Shown: in pieces, positions 6,164 to 13,334 of the stretch
Position numbering within the stretch: position 1 is the stretch's first letter
How the letters are laid out: every line of letters begins with the position of its first letter
NCBI GenBank assembly: GCA_934526125.1
Contig: CAKSZU010000036.1
Location: 1-18,870, forward strand
Direction of reading: 5' to 3'
DNA: 18,870 bases
Source: an uncultured Faecalibacterium sp.
GTDB lineage: Bacteria > Bacillota > Clostridia > Oscillospirales > Ruminococcaceae
Position numbers and translations under genes: made by a program
The notes under the pieces: generated by a model
Database searches by the model: none
The model's input: the letters and a program-made list of their open reading frames with translations, nothing else
Told to the model about the DNA's origin: nothing

Positions 6164-6508
6164 ATGATCTATCCTGAATCTTATGCACACCTCAGCGATG
6201 AGGAAATGGAATATGTTTCCGGCGGTCTGAGCCTGAACATCAACTGGTGGGGGCTGGCTTCCACGGCGGCCGGTCTGGGCACCACGATGCTGGTCTACCT
6301 GAACATTGCCAACATCGCCGCCATCAGCGCACAGCTGCAGCAGCAGGACCCGGACAAGTATCCGGAGCCGGAGGGGACCATCAACGGCAACCTGCTGATG
6401 GACTCGGTCAAGGCATACTTCAGCACGGTGCCCGGCGTTGTCATGGGCCTTGTGAACGCTGCTGCCGGTGTGGGCACGGTCTACCTCGGCATCAAGGCCG
6501 GCAACTGA
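6164..6508 (+). CDS. Small double-glycine-leader protein 2, bacteriocin-like
   Basis: This 114-residue paralogue of the preceding gene has a leader ending LSDEEMEYVSGG. It fits the class II bacteriocin leader pattern LSxxELxxIxGG closely (Met for Leu at -7, Val for Ile at -4). The 93-residue core has a Gly/Ala-rich hydrophobic segment (about 28-55), then QQQDPDKYPEPEG (59-71), which matches the QNPEEYSDPDD region of protein 1. A second hydrophobic segment with small residues (about 89-110) follows. There is no Cys. The start at 6164 puts GGAGGT 7 nt upstream, exactly as in gene 1; an ATG one codon earlier (6161) is also possible. No terminator follows directly, so transcripts may run into the tRNA. 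Two secreted or membrane-active partner peptides is the simplest reading, but no immunity or export gene is nearby. Confidence 0.78.
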   Translation: MIYPESYAHLSDEEMEYVSGGLSLNINWWGLASTAAGLGTTMLVYLNIANIAAISAQLQQQDPDKYPEPEGTINGNLLMDSVKAYFSTVPGVVMGLVNAAAGVGTVYLGIKAGN

Positions 6509-6540
6509 GTTCCGGCTTCTTCTGCGGGAGAAAAAAGCAC

Positions 6541-6569
6541 TGGACATTTCGGAAGATGTGTGCTATAAT
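6541..6569 (+). promoter_or_regulatory. Promoter of tRNA-Gly
   Basis: TGGACA (6541-6546), a 17-nt spacer and TATAAT (6564-6569) place the start point near 6576, seven bases before the mature tRNA. Confidence 0.85.
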
Positions 6570-6582
6570 TACTCCTGCATCT

Positions 6583-6657
6583 GCGGGCATCGTACATCGG
6601 CTAGTATATCAGCCTTCCAAGCTGAGGAGGTGGGTTCGATTCCCATTGCCCGCTCCA
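6583..6657 (+). tRNA. tRNA-Gly, anticodon UCC
   Basis: The cloverleaf is complete. The acceptor stem is GCGGGCA/TGCCCGC and the D stem GTAC/GTAT (one G-U pair). The anticodon stem TCAGC/GCTGA holds the loop CTTCCAA (anticodon TCC at 6616-6618). The T stem GTGGG/CCCAT has the loop TTCGATT. The discriminator is T, followed by an encoded CCA (6655-6657). UCC reads GGA and, by wobble, other Gly codons. Confidence 0.95.
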
Positions 6658-6660
6658 TCA

Positions 6661-6694
6661 AAAACGCCCGGATTCACTGGAATCCGGGCGTTTT
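6661..6694 (+). terminator. Intrinsic terminator after tRNA-Gly
   Basis: A 15-bp perfect stem (6661-6675 with 6680-6694, core CGCCCGGATTC) has the tetraloop ACTG and ends in TTTT. The A-run on the left makes it potentially bidirectional. It probably ends transcripts from both the tRNA promoter and GG-leader gene 2. Confidence 0.92.
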
Positions 6695-6709
6695 CTGTTT
6701 GGTTCCCTG

Positions 6710-6738
6710 TTTACTTTGCAGTGATTTTATTGTAAAAT
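6710..6738 (+). promoter_or_regulatory. Likely promoter of the pyrH operon
   Basis: TTTACT (6710-6715), a 17-nt spacer and TAAAAT (6733-6738) lie in an AT-rich stretch right after the tRNA terminator. This is about 100 nt before pyrH and upstream of the micro-ORF. It is weaker than the other promoters in the window. Confidence 0.5.
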
Positions 6739-6764
6739 AAATAGAAAGAATCGGAGGGGGCGGA

Positions 6765-6824
6765 ATGCGCCTCTTCCGGAAATGGATGAAAGGGCGGTTT
6801 CTGCCCGGGAATAAGATCATTTAG
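6765..6824 (+). CDS. Micro-ORF (19 codons) with strong ribosome binding site ahead of pyrH
   Basis: ATG at 6765, preceded by GGAGG (6753-6757) at 7-nt spacing, encodes MRLFRKWMKGRFLPGNKII and stops with TAG at 6822-6824, 14 nt before pyrH. The peptide is strongly basic (six Arg/Lys and no acidic residue) and could be amphipathic. It may be a leader peptide coupling or controlling pyrH translation, or a small membrane-associated protein. The ribosome binding site quality is the main support. No family is recognised. Confidence 0.45.
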   Translation: MRLFRKWMKGRFLPGNKII

Positions 6825-6838
6825 GTGGTGTATTGGAT

Positions 6839-7549
6839 ATGGCATTGAAATATCATCGCATCCTGCTGAAGATCAGCGGCGAAGCACTGGGCGGCGAAAA
6901 GGGAATGGGCTTTGATGAGCCCACCATGGACGCGATCTGCGGCGGCGTGAAGAAGGCCCACGAGCTGGGCGTCCAGATCGGCATCGTTGTGGGCGGCGGC
7001 AACTTCTGGCGCGGCCGTTCCAGCGGCAAGATGGAGCGCACCCTGGCCGATAAGATCGGCATGCTGGCGACCGTGATGAACGCACTGGCCGTTTCGGACA
7101 AGCTGGAGCAGCTGGGCGTACCCACAGAGGTGTTCACCTCCATCACCATGCCCCAGGTGGCCCCTGCCTTCACCCGCAAGGATGCCCTGCGGGCCATGGA
7201 GGAAGGGAAGATCGCCGTGTTCGGCGGAGGCACCGGCAACCCCTTCTTCTCCACGGATACGGCCACTGCTCTGCGGGCGGTCGAGGTCAGCGCCGATGTG
7301 ATGTTCAAGGCCACCATGGTGGATGGCGTCTACGACAAGGACCCCCACAAGTATCCCGATGCAAAGAAGTACGATACCCTGACTTTCACCAAGGTGCTGG
7401 AGGATCAGCTGGCTGTCATGGACGGCACCGCTGCCACCCTCTGCCGGGACAACAAGCTCCCCATCCTGGTGTTCGACCTGGCCGACCCGGACAACATTGC
7501 ACGGGCTGTGCAGGGCGAGAATGTGGGCACCCTGGTCTACGAGGGCTGA
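6839..7549 (+). CDS. pyrH: UMP kinase
   Basis: This 236-residue amino-acid-kinase-fold enzyme phosphorylates UMP to UDP with ATP in the cytosol, the entry to all pyrimidine nucleoside triphosphates. Diagnostic segments are the N-terminal LKYHRILLKISGEALGG, GIVVGGGNFWRGR, and LADKIGMLATVMNAL. FGGGTGNPFFSTDTATALRA and KATMVDGVYDKDP then form the UMP and ATP sites. The ATG at 6839 is preceded by AGGTGG at about 10 nt; a TTG two codons upstream is too close to that site. The gene normally follows rpsB-tsf in Firmicutes. Here a tRNA and the small-peptide genes stand there instead. It leads the operon with frr next. Confidence 0.95.
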   Translation: MALKYHRILLKISGEALGGEKGMGFDEPTMDAICGGVKKAHELGVQIGIVVGGGNFWRGRSSGKMERTLADKIGMLATVMNALAVSDKLEQLGVPTEVFTSITMPQVAPAFTRKDALRAMEEGKIAVFGGGTGNPFFSTDTATALRAVEVSADVMFKATMVDGVYDKDPHKYPDAKKYDTLTFTKVLEDQLAVMDGTAATLCRDNKLPILVFDLADPDNIARAVQGENVGTLVYEG

Positions 7550-7581
7550 GCATAGCCGGACCCTTGCAGCAATAGAATGAA

Positions 7582-7603
7582 ACAGGCGGCGTAAGCAGCC
7601 TGT
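7582..7603 (+). other. Small hairpin between pyrH and frr
   Basis: ACAGGC (7582-7587) and GCCTGT (7598-7603) form a 6-bp stem with a 10-nt loop. There is no T-tract, so it is not a terminator. It may protect or process the mRNA. It lies 31 nt before frr. Confidence 0.25.
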
Positions 7604-7634
7604 GCAGAACAATATAAAACAGGAGACAAGGACA

Positions 7635-8189
7635 ATGAGCAGCAACACCAAGGCATTTGAAGAAAAGATGAAGAACTCTGTGGAGCATCTGGACCGTGAA
7701 CTGGCCGCTGTGCGTGCCGGCCGTGCCAACCCCGCCGTTCTGGACAAGGTGACGGTGGACTACTACGGTGCCCCCACTCCCATCCAGCAGGTGGCTTCCG
7801 TGGCCGTCAGCGAGGCCCGCACCCTGACCATCACCCCCTGGGACCGCACCCTGCTGCGCGCCATCAGCAAGGCCATCATGGCCAGCGATGTGGGCATCAC
7901 CCCCATCGATGACGGCTCCACCATCCGCCTGAACTTCCCCGCCCCTACCGAGGAGCGCCGCAAGCAGCTGGCCAAGGAAGTCTCCAAGCTGGGCGAGGAG
8001 GCCAAGGTCGCTGTGCGCAACATCCGCCGCGAGGCCATGGATAAGGCCAAGGCCATGAAGAAGGCCGGTGAGCTGACCGAAGACACCCAGAAGACCATGG
8101 AAGAGGATGTCCAGAAGCTGACCGACAAGTATATCAAGAACATCGACGCAGCCGTTGAGGAAAAGCAGAAGGAGATCATGTCCGTCTGA
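7635..8189 (+). CDS. frr: Ribosome recycling factor
   Basis: This 184-residue protein has the usual length for RRF, which with EF-G splits the post-termination ribosome. The N-terminal helix EHLDRELAAVRAGRANPAVLD carries the conserved RxGRANPxxLD motif. VDYYGAPTPIQQVASVAVSEARTL then forms the domain II boundary, and the C-terminal three-helix bundle holds RRKQLAKEVSKLGEEAKVAV and RREAMDKAK. The start at 7635 is set by AGGAG (7620-7624) 10 nt upstream and by the family N-terminus, not by an earlier in-frame codon at 7602. It is second in the pyrH operon, as in most bacteria, and a terminator hairpin follows. Confidence 0.95.
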   Translation: MSSNTKAFEEKMKNSVEHLDRELAAVRAGRANPAVLDKVTVDYYGAPTPIQQVASVAVSEARTLTITPWDRTLLRAISKAIMASDVGITPIDDGSTIRLNFPAPTEERRKQLAKEVSKLGEEAKVAVRNIRREAMDKAKAMKKAGELTEDTQKTMEEDVQKLTDKYIKNIDAAVEEKQKEIMSV

Positions 8190-8215
8190 TCGCCGCGGCG
8201 AACAAAAACAGGAAG

Positions 8216-8251
8216 GTGCCGTGCGCTGGAACGAAGTGCGCGGCACTTTTT
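8216..8251 (+). terminator. Intrinsic terminator between frr and uppS
   Basis: An 11-bp GC-rich stem with two G-U pairs (GTGCCGTGCGC, 8216-8226, with GTGCGCGGCAC, 8236-8246) and a 9-nt loop is followed by TTTTT. It lies 27 nt after frr and 50 nt before uppS. No clear promoter follows before uppS, so partial read-through is likely. Confidence 0.75.
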
Positions 8252-8301
8252 GCCGGAACCGGGGCGGGGGAGACCTGCCCTGCAAACGCAGGAGAATGAC
8301 T

Positions 8302-9015
8302 ATGAATCATCCCAAAGAATTTGCCGAGGGGCTGTCCATCGGCATCATCATGGACGGCAACGGCCGCTGGGCCAAACAGCGCGGCCTGCCCCGCACCGCG
8401 GGCCATAAGAAGGGCGCTGCCGTTTTTCAGGATATCGCGAATTACTGCGATGAGCTGGGCGTGTCCTCGGTGTACTTCTATGCCTTCTCGACCGAGAACT
8501 GGAAGCGCCCGCTGGAAGAGGTCAGTGCCATCATGAAGCTGTTCGGCGAGTATCTGCTGAAGGGCTTCAACTATAAGGACCGCAACATCCGGATCAGGTT
8601 CCTGGGGGACCGCACCGCGCTGGACCCCAAGCTGCAGAAGCTGATGAACGAGCTGGAAGAGGACTCTGCCGCCAAGACCGGCATGACCCTGAACATCGCG
8701 GTCAACTACGGCGGCCGCCCCGAGATCGTGCGGGCCGCCCGGACACTGGCGGAGAAGGTGGCGGCAGGTGAGATGCGCCCCGAGGACATCACCGAGGAGA
8801 GCATGAGCGATGCCATGTACACCGCCGGGCAGAAGGACCCGGACTTCATTCTGCGCCCCAGTGGAGAGAAGCGGCTGTCCAATTTCATGCTCTGGCAGGC
8901 AGCATACTCGGAACTGGTGGAAATGGACGTTCTGTGGCCTGATTTCACCCGTGACGATCTGGATGCAGCCATCACGGAGTTCAACAAGCGCTCCCGCCGG
9001 TTCGGTGGGATCTGA
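8302..9015 (+). CDS. uppS: Undecaprenyl diphosphate synthase (cis-prenyltransferase)
   Basis: This 237-residue enzyme condenses isopentenyl diphosphate units onto farnesyl diphosphate to make the C55 lipid carrier for peptidoglycan and other surface polymers. The catalytic Asp18 is in IIMDGNGRWA and His35 is in TAGHKKG. FYAFSTENWKRP, NIAVNYGGR and the C-terminal RPSGEKRLSNFMLWQAAYSE are conserved. The family usually has IRTSGE; here it is LRPSGE. AGGAG (8290-8294) lies 7 nt before the ATG at 8302; an ATG two codons earlier is within reach of the same site. It starts the group uppS-cdsA-dxr-rseP-ispG, which supplies isoprenoid and lipid precursors for the flippase and cell wall enzymes. Confidence 0.94.
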   Translation: MNHPKEFAEGLSIGIIMDGNGRWAKQRGLPRTAGHKKGAAVFQDIANYCDELGVSSVYFYAFSTENWKRPLEEVSAIMKLFGEYLLKGFNYKDRNIRIRFLGDRTALDPKLQKLMNELEEDSAAKTGMTLNIAVNYGGRPEIVRAARTLAEKVAAGEMRPEDITEESMSDAMYTAGQKDPDFILRPSGEKRLSNFMLWQAAYSELVEMDVLWPDFTRDDLDAAITEFNKRSRRFGGI

Positions 9016-9052
9016 CCCCTTTTTTCGCAAATTCCCAAAGGAGAATATCTGA

Positions 9053-9913
9053 ATGAAAACACGAATCATAACCGCAGTGGTGGGCATCATCGTCCTGATC
9101 GGCGTCCTGTTCACCTTTGATACGCTGATCTTCAATCTGGTGATCGCTGCGATCACCCTGATCGCCGTCCACGAGATCTTCAAGGCTCTGGGCTTCGGCA
9201 AAAAGGAGTGGCCGCTGTACGGCGTTTTTGTGCCCTATACCCTGCTTATCATGCTGTCGTCCTTCCAGGTGTGGCGGCGGCTGGTCATGCCGGCCTCTTT
9301 TTTGATGGTGCTGTTCTTTGCCATCTATCTGGTGGTGCGCAACGGCTCGGTCAGCTTTTCAAAAACCAGCGGCCTGGTGATGTTTTCCGGCATCGTGATC
9401 TTCTGCTTCTACTCCTTCATTCGTCTCAAGGAGCTGCTGCCGAAGGAGACCTACGGCTGCGATGCCATCTTCTTTATCCTTCTGATCCTCTGTTTTGCCT
9501 GGGGCGGCGACACCTGCGCCTATTTTGCGGGCCGCGCCTTCGGCAAGCATAAACTCTGCCCTGTGGTCAGCCCCAAAAAGACGGTGGAGGGTGCCATCGG
9601 CGGTGTGTTGGGCACCATGGTCTTCGGTGTGGTCGTCACCCTGATCTACTCGGTGGCTGCCGACCGGATGGAAGCCTTCACCCGCACCAACATCGGCGTT
9701 TCCATGTACGTTGTCATTGCCCTGCTGGCCTGCGTGGCGGCAGTGCTGGGCATCTACGGCGACCTGTTCGCCAGCGTGGTCAAGCGCCAGTGCGGCATCA
9801 AGGACTACGGCACCATCTTCCCGGGCCACGGCGGCATTCTGGATCGTTTTGACAGTGTGATGTTCATCGCACCCTTTGTCACCATGGTCATCATCGCTGT
9901 TTTCTATCGTTGA
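9053..9913 (+). CDS. cdsA: Phosphatidate cytidylyltransferase (CDP-diglyceride synthase)
   Basis: This 286-residue integral membrane protein has about seven or eight hydrophobic segments. It makes CDP-diacylglycerol from phosphatidic acid and CTP, the branch point to phosphatidylglycerol and other phospholipids. The complete CdsA signature is present near the C-terminus: SVVKRQCGIKDYGTIFPGHG, continuing GGILDRFD. SPKKTVEGAIGGVLGT, a second conserved segment, precedes it. AAAGGAG lies 9 nt before the ATG. The uppS-cdsA-dxr order is that of Bacillus and many clostridia, and the gap to uppS is 37 nt. The length is slightly above the usual 260-280. Confidence 0.94.
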   Translation: MKTRIITAVVGIIVLIGVLFTFDTLIFNLVIAAITLIAVHEIFKALGFGKKEWPLYGVFVPYTLLIMLSSFQVWRRLVMPASFLMVLFFAIYLVVRNGSVSFSKTSGLVMFSGIVIFCFYSFIRLKELLPKETYGCDAIFFILLILCFAWGGDTCAYFAGRAFGKHKLCPVVSPKKTVEGAIGGVLGTMVFGVVVTLIYSVAADRMEAFTRTNIGVSMYVVIALLACVAAVLGIYGDLFASVVKRQCGIKDYGTIFPGHGGILDRFDSVMFIAPFVTMVIIAVFYR

Positions 9914-9929
9914 ATGCAGGAGGAAACTT

Positions 9930-11081
9930 ATGTCGAAAAAAATTACGCTGCTGGGTTCTACCGGTTCCATCGGTACCCAGAGTCTGGATGTCATCCGTGC
10001 GCAGGGCTATGAGGTGTTCGGCCTCTCGGCCCACAGCCACGTGGAGAAGATCCTGGAGCAGATCGAGGAGTTCCACCCGAAATACGTCTGCATGACCAAC
10101 CCCGATGCCGCCGCAAAGCTGGATGCCGCCCTGGCGGGCCGCGCTAATGCGCCCAAACTGCTCACCGGCCCCGAGGGGCTGAAGGAGCTGGCCGCCATGG
10201 ACGGCCCGGATGTGGTGCTGAACAGCGTGGTGGGCATTGCCGGTCTGGGTGCCAGCCTGACGGCCATCGAGAGCGGCCACGACCTGGCCCTGGCCAACAA
10301 GGAGAGCCTTGTCACCGGCGGTCATCTGGTGACCCGGGCTGTGGCGAAGCACGGTGTGAAGCTGCTGCCCGTGGACAGTGAGCATTCGGCCATTTTCCAG
10401 TGCCTGCAGGACAAGGAGAGCGCCAAGAGCCTGACCAAGATCCTGCTGACGGCTTCCGGCGGCCCCTTCTTCGGGATGAAGGCCGAGGAGCTGCGCGGCA
10501 AGACCAAGGAGGATGCCCTGAAGCACCCCAACTGGAACATGGGTGCCAAGATCACCATCGACTCTGCGACCCTGATGAACAAGGGTCTGGAGCTGATCGA
10601 GGCTGTCTGGCTCTTCGGTCTGCCCCCGGAGAAGATCCAGATCGTGGTCCAGCGCCAGAGCATCGTCCACTCGGCGGTGCAGTACAGCGACAATTCCATC
10701 ATCGCCCAGCTGGGTGTACCCGATATGCGCATCCCCATCCAGTATGCCCTGACCTACCCGGCCCGTGTGCCCGGTGTGGTGCCGGAGCTGGATTTCACCA
10801 CCCTGAAGATGCTGACCTTTGATGTGGCGGACGAGGAGACTTTCCGCTGCCTGGCCGCCTGCAAGAAGGCCATCAAGAAGGGTGGACTGGGCCCCTGCGC
10901 TGCCAACGGTGCCAACGAGGAGGCCGTCCGGCTCTTCCTCGAGGACAAGATCGGCTTCCTGGATATTGGCCGCCTGGTGGAGGCCGTGGTGGACAGCGAC
11001 AGCTTCGGCGGCGACTACACGCTGGACGATGTCTACGAGTGCGACCGGATGGCCCGTGCCTTCGTGCGCAGCCACCTGTAA
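9930..11081 (+). CDS. dxr: 1-deoxy-D-xylulose 5-phosphate reductoisomerase
   Basis: This 383-residue enzyme is the second step of the MEP pathway, converting DXP to MEP with NADPH in the cytosol. The N-terminal dinucleotide motif LLGSTGSIGTQSLDV (7-21), LANKESLVTGG, and the metal-binding PVDSEHSAIFQCL (Asp149, Glu151) are intact. So are LTASGGPFF and HPNWNMGAKITIDSATLMNK, and the substrate-loop region LGVPDMRIPIQYALTYP. AGGAGG (9918-9923) lies 6 nt before the ATG; the 16-nt gap to cdsA shows cotranscription. The MEP pathway gene ispG follows two genes later. Confidence 0.96.
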   Translation: MSKKITLLGSTGSIGTQSLDVIRAQGYEVFGLSAHSHVEKILEQIEEFHPKYVCMTNPDAAAKLDAALAGRANAPKLLTGPEGLKELAAMDGPDVVLNSVVGIAGLGASLTAIESGHDLALANKESLVTGGHLVTRAVAKHGVKLLPVDSEHSAIFQCLQDKESAKSLTKILLTASGGPFFGMKAEELRGKTKEDALKHPNWNMGAKITIDSATLMNKGLELIEAVWLFGLPPEKIQIVVQRQSIVHSAVQYSDNSIIAQLGVPDMRIPIQYALTYPARVPGVVPELDFTTLKMLTFDVADEETFRCLAACKKAIKKGGLGPCAANGANEEAVRLFLEDKIGFLDIGRLVEAVVDSDSFGGDYTLDDVYECDRMARAFVRSHL

Positions 11082-11096
11082 GATTCTGGAGAAGCT

Positions 11097-12245
11097 ATGT
11101 CAGTTTTGATCACGTTTGTTGCGGCGGTATTTGTATTCAGTGCGGTGATCGCTATCCATGAGTTCGGCCATTTCATCGTGGCGAAGCTCTGCGGGGTGCA
11201 GGTCAACGAGTTTTCCATCGGCATGGGGCCCGTGCTGCTGAAAAAGATGCACAAGGGCACCCAGTACAGCCTCCGGGCACTGCCGGTGGGTGGTTTCGTG
11301 GCACTGGAAGGGGAGGAGAGCCCGGAAAGCCAGCAGGCGCAGGCGGACCGGGAAGAACCGGAGAGCGGGGACGCTGCCCCGGAGACGGAGCAGCCGGATC
11401 TGCCCGGTGTGCCCTCCGATGCGGAAGAAAAACCGGTCGGCATCCCCCTGAACGAAGCACCGGTGTGGCAGCGTCTGCTGGTCATGGTGGCCGGTGCGGC
11501 CATGAACTTTGTGCTGGGGTTTGTGGTGATGGTCATCCTCATCGCGGCCCAGAACGAGCCCATTACCAGCAAGGTCATTTACAAGATCGAGGACGAGGCT
11601 CTCTGCGGCCAGACCGGCCTGCAGGCGGGGGACAAGGTGCTGGCGGTCAACGGCCGCCGCTGCTTTGTGGCCAACGATATGCTCTATGAGCTGACCCGCA
11701 CCGAGGACTACGCGGCCTCCTTCACCGTCCTGCGGGACGGCGAGAAGGTAGAGCTGCCCCGGGTGCAGTTCGACACCTGGCAGGACGACAACGGCGAGAC
11801 CCACATGAGCCTGGGCTTCACGGTCTACGGGATCCGCAAGACCCCCCTGAATGTGCTGAGGGAAGCCGGGAATAGTGTACTCTACTACGGACGCATCATC
11901 TTTACCTCCCTTGCGGATCTGCTGCGGGGCAGGGAGAGCATCAACGACCTCTCCGGCCCGGTGGGCATCGTGACCGCCATCGGGCAGGCGGCCAGCTACG
12001 GCTGGCAGGATCTGCTGGAACTGCTGGTGCTCATCACGGTGAATCTGGGCATCTTCAACCTGCTGCCCTTCCCGGCGTTGGATGGCGGCAAGGTGGTGTT
12101 CCTCCTGATCGAGGGGGTCACCGGCCATGCGGTGCCGGAAAAGATCCAGAGCGGTCTGACGCTGGCGGCATTTGCCCTGCTGTTCGGGCTGATGATCTTT
12201 GCGACCTACAACGATATCCTCCGGCTCGTGACCGGGGCAATGTGA
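11097..12245 (+). CDS. rseP: Site-2-type intramembrane metalloprotease, RseP family
   Basis: This 382-residue membrane zinc protease cleaves single-pass substrates inside the membrane, such as anti-sigma factors and signal-peptide remnants. The zinc motif HEFGH is at 21-25 in the first membrane segment. The third ligand lies in LLPFPALDGGK (Asp329) near the C-terminus. A single PDZ-like domain lies between about 165 and 260 (GLQAGDKVLAVNGRRC). An acidic, low-complexity insert of about 40 residues (about 74-113, rich in Glu, Pro, Gln and Asp) interrupts the region between GGFVALEGE and the second membrane segment. Its role is unknown. CTGGAG precedes the ATG by 5 nt and the gap to dxr is 15 nt. 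The sigma factor or other substrate cannot be told from this window. Confidence 0.93.
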   Translation: MSVLITFVAAVFVFSAVIAIHEFGHFIVAKLCGVQVNEFSIGMGPVLLKKMHKGTQYSLRALPVGGFVALEGEESPESQQAQADREEPESGDAAPETEQPDLPGVPSDAEEKPVGIPLNEAPVWQRLLVMVAGAAMNFVLGFVVMVILIAAQNEPITSKVIYKIEDEALCGQTGLQAGDKVLAVNGRRCFVANDMLYELTRTEDYAASFTVLRDGEKVELPRVQFDTWQDDNGETHMSLGFTVYGIRKTPLNVLREAGNSVLYYGRIIFTSLADLLRGRESINDLSGPVGIVTAIGQAASYGWQDLLELLVLITVNLGIFNLLPFPALDGGKVVFLLIEGVTGHAVPEKIQSGLTLAAFALLFGLMIFATYNDILRLVTGAM

Positions 12246-12279
12246 AACTGAAAAACATAAGACAGAAAGGAAATCGACC

Positions 12280-13326
12280 ATGCGGCAGCTGAAACGAGAA
12301 GTGAAGATCGGCAATGTGACCATCGGCGGCAACAACCCCATTGCGGTGCAGACCATGCTGAACGTCCCGGTGGAGGACATCGAGGGCAATGTGGCGCAGG
12401 CAAAGCGCTGCGAGGCAGCGGGCTGCCAGATCCTGCGGGTGACCTGCCCCAGCGCAGCCGATGCAAAGTGCATTGAGGCCGTGAAGAACGCGGTGAATAT
12501 CCCCATCGTGGCGGATATCCACTTTGACTACAAGGCCGCCCTTGCCTGCGCAGATGTGGGCGTGGATAAGATCCGCATCAACCCCGGCAACATCGGCGAT
12601 GACGACCGGGTCAAGGCCGTGGTGCAGGCCTGCCAGCAGAAGAACATCCCCATCCGCATCGGCGTCAACGGCGGCAGTCTGGAAAAGCACATCCTGGCCA
12701 AGTACGGTGCCCCTGTGCCCGAGGCCATGGTGGAGAGCGCCCTGTACCATGTCCATCTGCTGGAGAAGTTCGATTTCAATAACATCGTTATCTCCATCAA
12801 GAACTCCAACGTGCCCCGCATGATGGAGGCTTACCGTCAGCTCAGCGCCGTCACCGACTACCCCCTGCATGTGGGCGTTACCGAGGCAGGCACCTATCAG
12901 ATGGGTCTGCTGAAGAGCGGCATGGGCATCGGCGGGATGCTGCTGGAGGGCATCGGCGATACGATCCGCGTCTCTCTGGCCGCCGAGCCGGAGAAGGAAG
13001 TGGAAGCCGGCTACAACATCCTGCGGGCCGTGGGCTTCCCCGTGGCAGGTCCCGAGGTCATCACCTGCCCCACCTGCGGCCGGACCCAGTATCCCTGCAC
13101 CGAGATCGCCAACGAGGTGGAGAAGCGGCTGCAGGGTTATAAGAAGTCCATCAAGGTGGCCGTCATGGGCTGTGTGGTCAACGGCCCCGGCGAAGCCCGC
13201 GAAGCCGATATCGGCATTGCAGGCGGCAAGGGCGAGGCTGTCCTGTTCATCCATGGCCAGCCCGTCAAGAAGCTGACCGGCGATAACATCCTCGACCAGT
13301 TTATGGAGGAGATCTATAAGATTTAA
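12280..13326 (+). CDS. ispG: 4-hydroxy-3-methylbut-2-enyl diphosphate synthase (flavodoxin/ferredoxin-dependent)
   Basis: This 348-residue enzyme reduces the MEP cyclodiphosphate to HMBPP with a [4Fe-4S] cluster, the second-last step of the MEP pathway. The TIM-barrel half starts with VKIGNVTIGGNNPIAVQTML and has RVTCPSAADA and DKIRINPGNIG. The cluster ligands are Cys263, Cys266 and Cys298 (CPTCGRTQYPC and MGCVVNGPGE), with Glu305 as the fourth ligand. The length is that of the short two-domain bacterial form. AAAGG precedes the ATG by about 9 nt and the gap to rseP is 34 nt. In Bacillus this position holds proS, so the isoprenoid gene is grouped here with dxr. A repeat cluster follows. Confidence 0.95.
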   Translation: MRQLKREVKIGNVTIGGNNPIAVQTMLNVPVEDIEGNVAQAKRCEAAGCQILRVTCPSAADAKCIEAVKNAVNIPIVADIHFDYKAALACADVGVDKIRINPGNIGDDDRVKAVVQACQQKNIPIRIGVNGGSLEKHILAKYGAPVPEAMVESALYHVHLLEKFDFNNIVISIKNSNVPRMMEAYRQLSAVTDYPLHVGVTEAGTYQMGLLKSGMGIGGMLLEGIGDTIRVSLAAEPEKEVEAGYNILRAVGFPVAGPEVITCPTCGRTQYPCTEIANEVEKRLQGYKKSIKVAVMGCVVNGPGEAREADIGIAGGKGEAVLFIHGQPVKKLTGDNILDQFMEEIYKI

Positions 13327-13334
13327 GAGACAGC

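Noticed and set aside
6509-6540. Hairpin-like GCTTCTTCT/AGAAAAAAGC after GG-leader gene 2 as a terminator
   Set aside because: The stem is interrupted by mismatches and no T-run follows on the plus strand.
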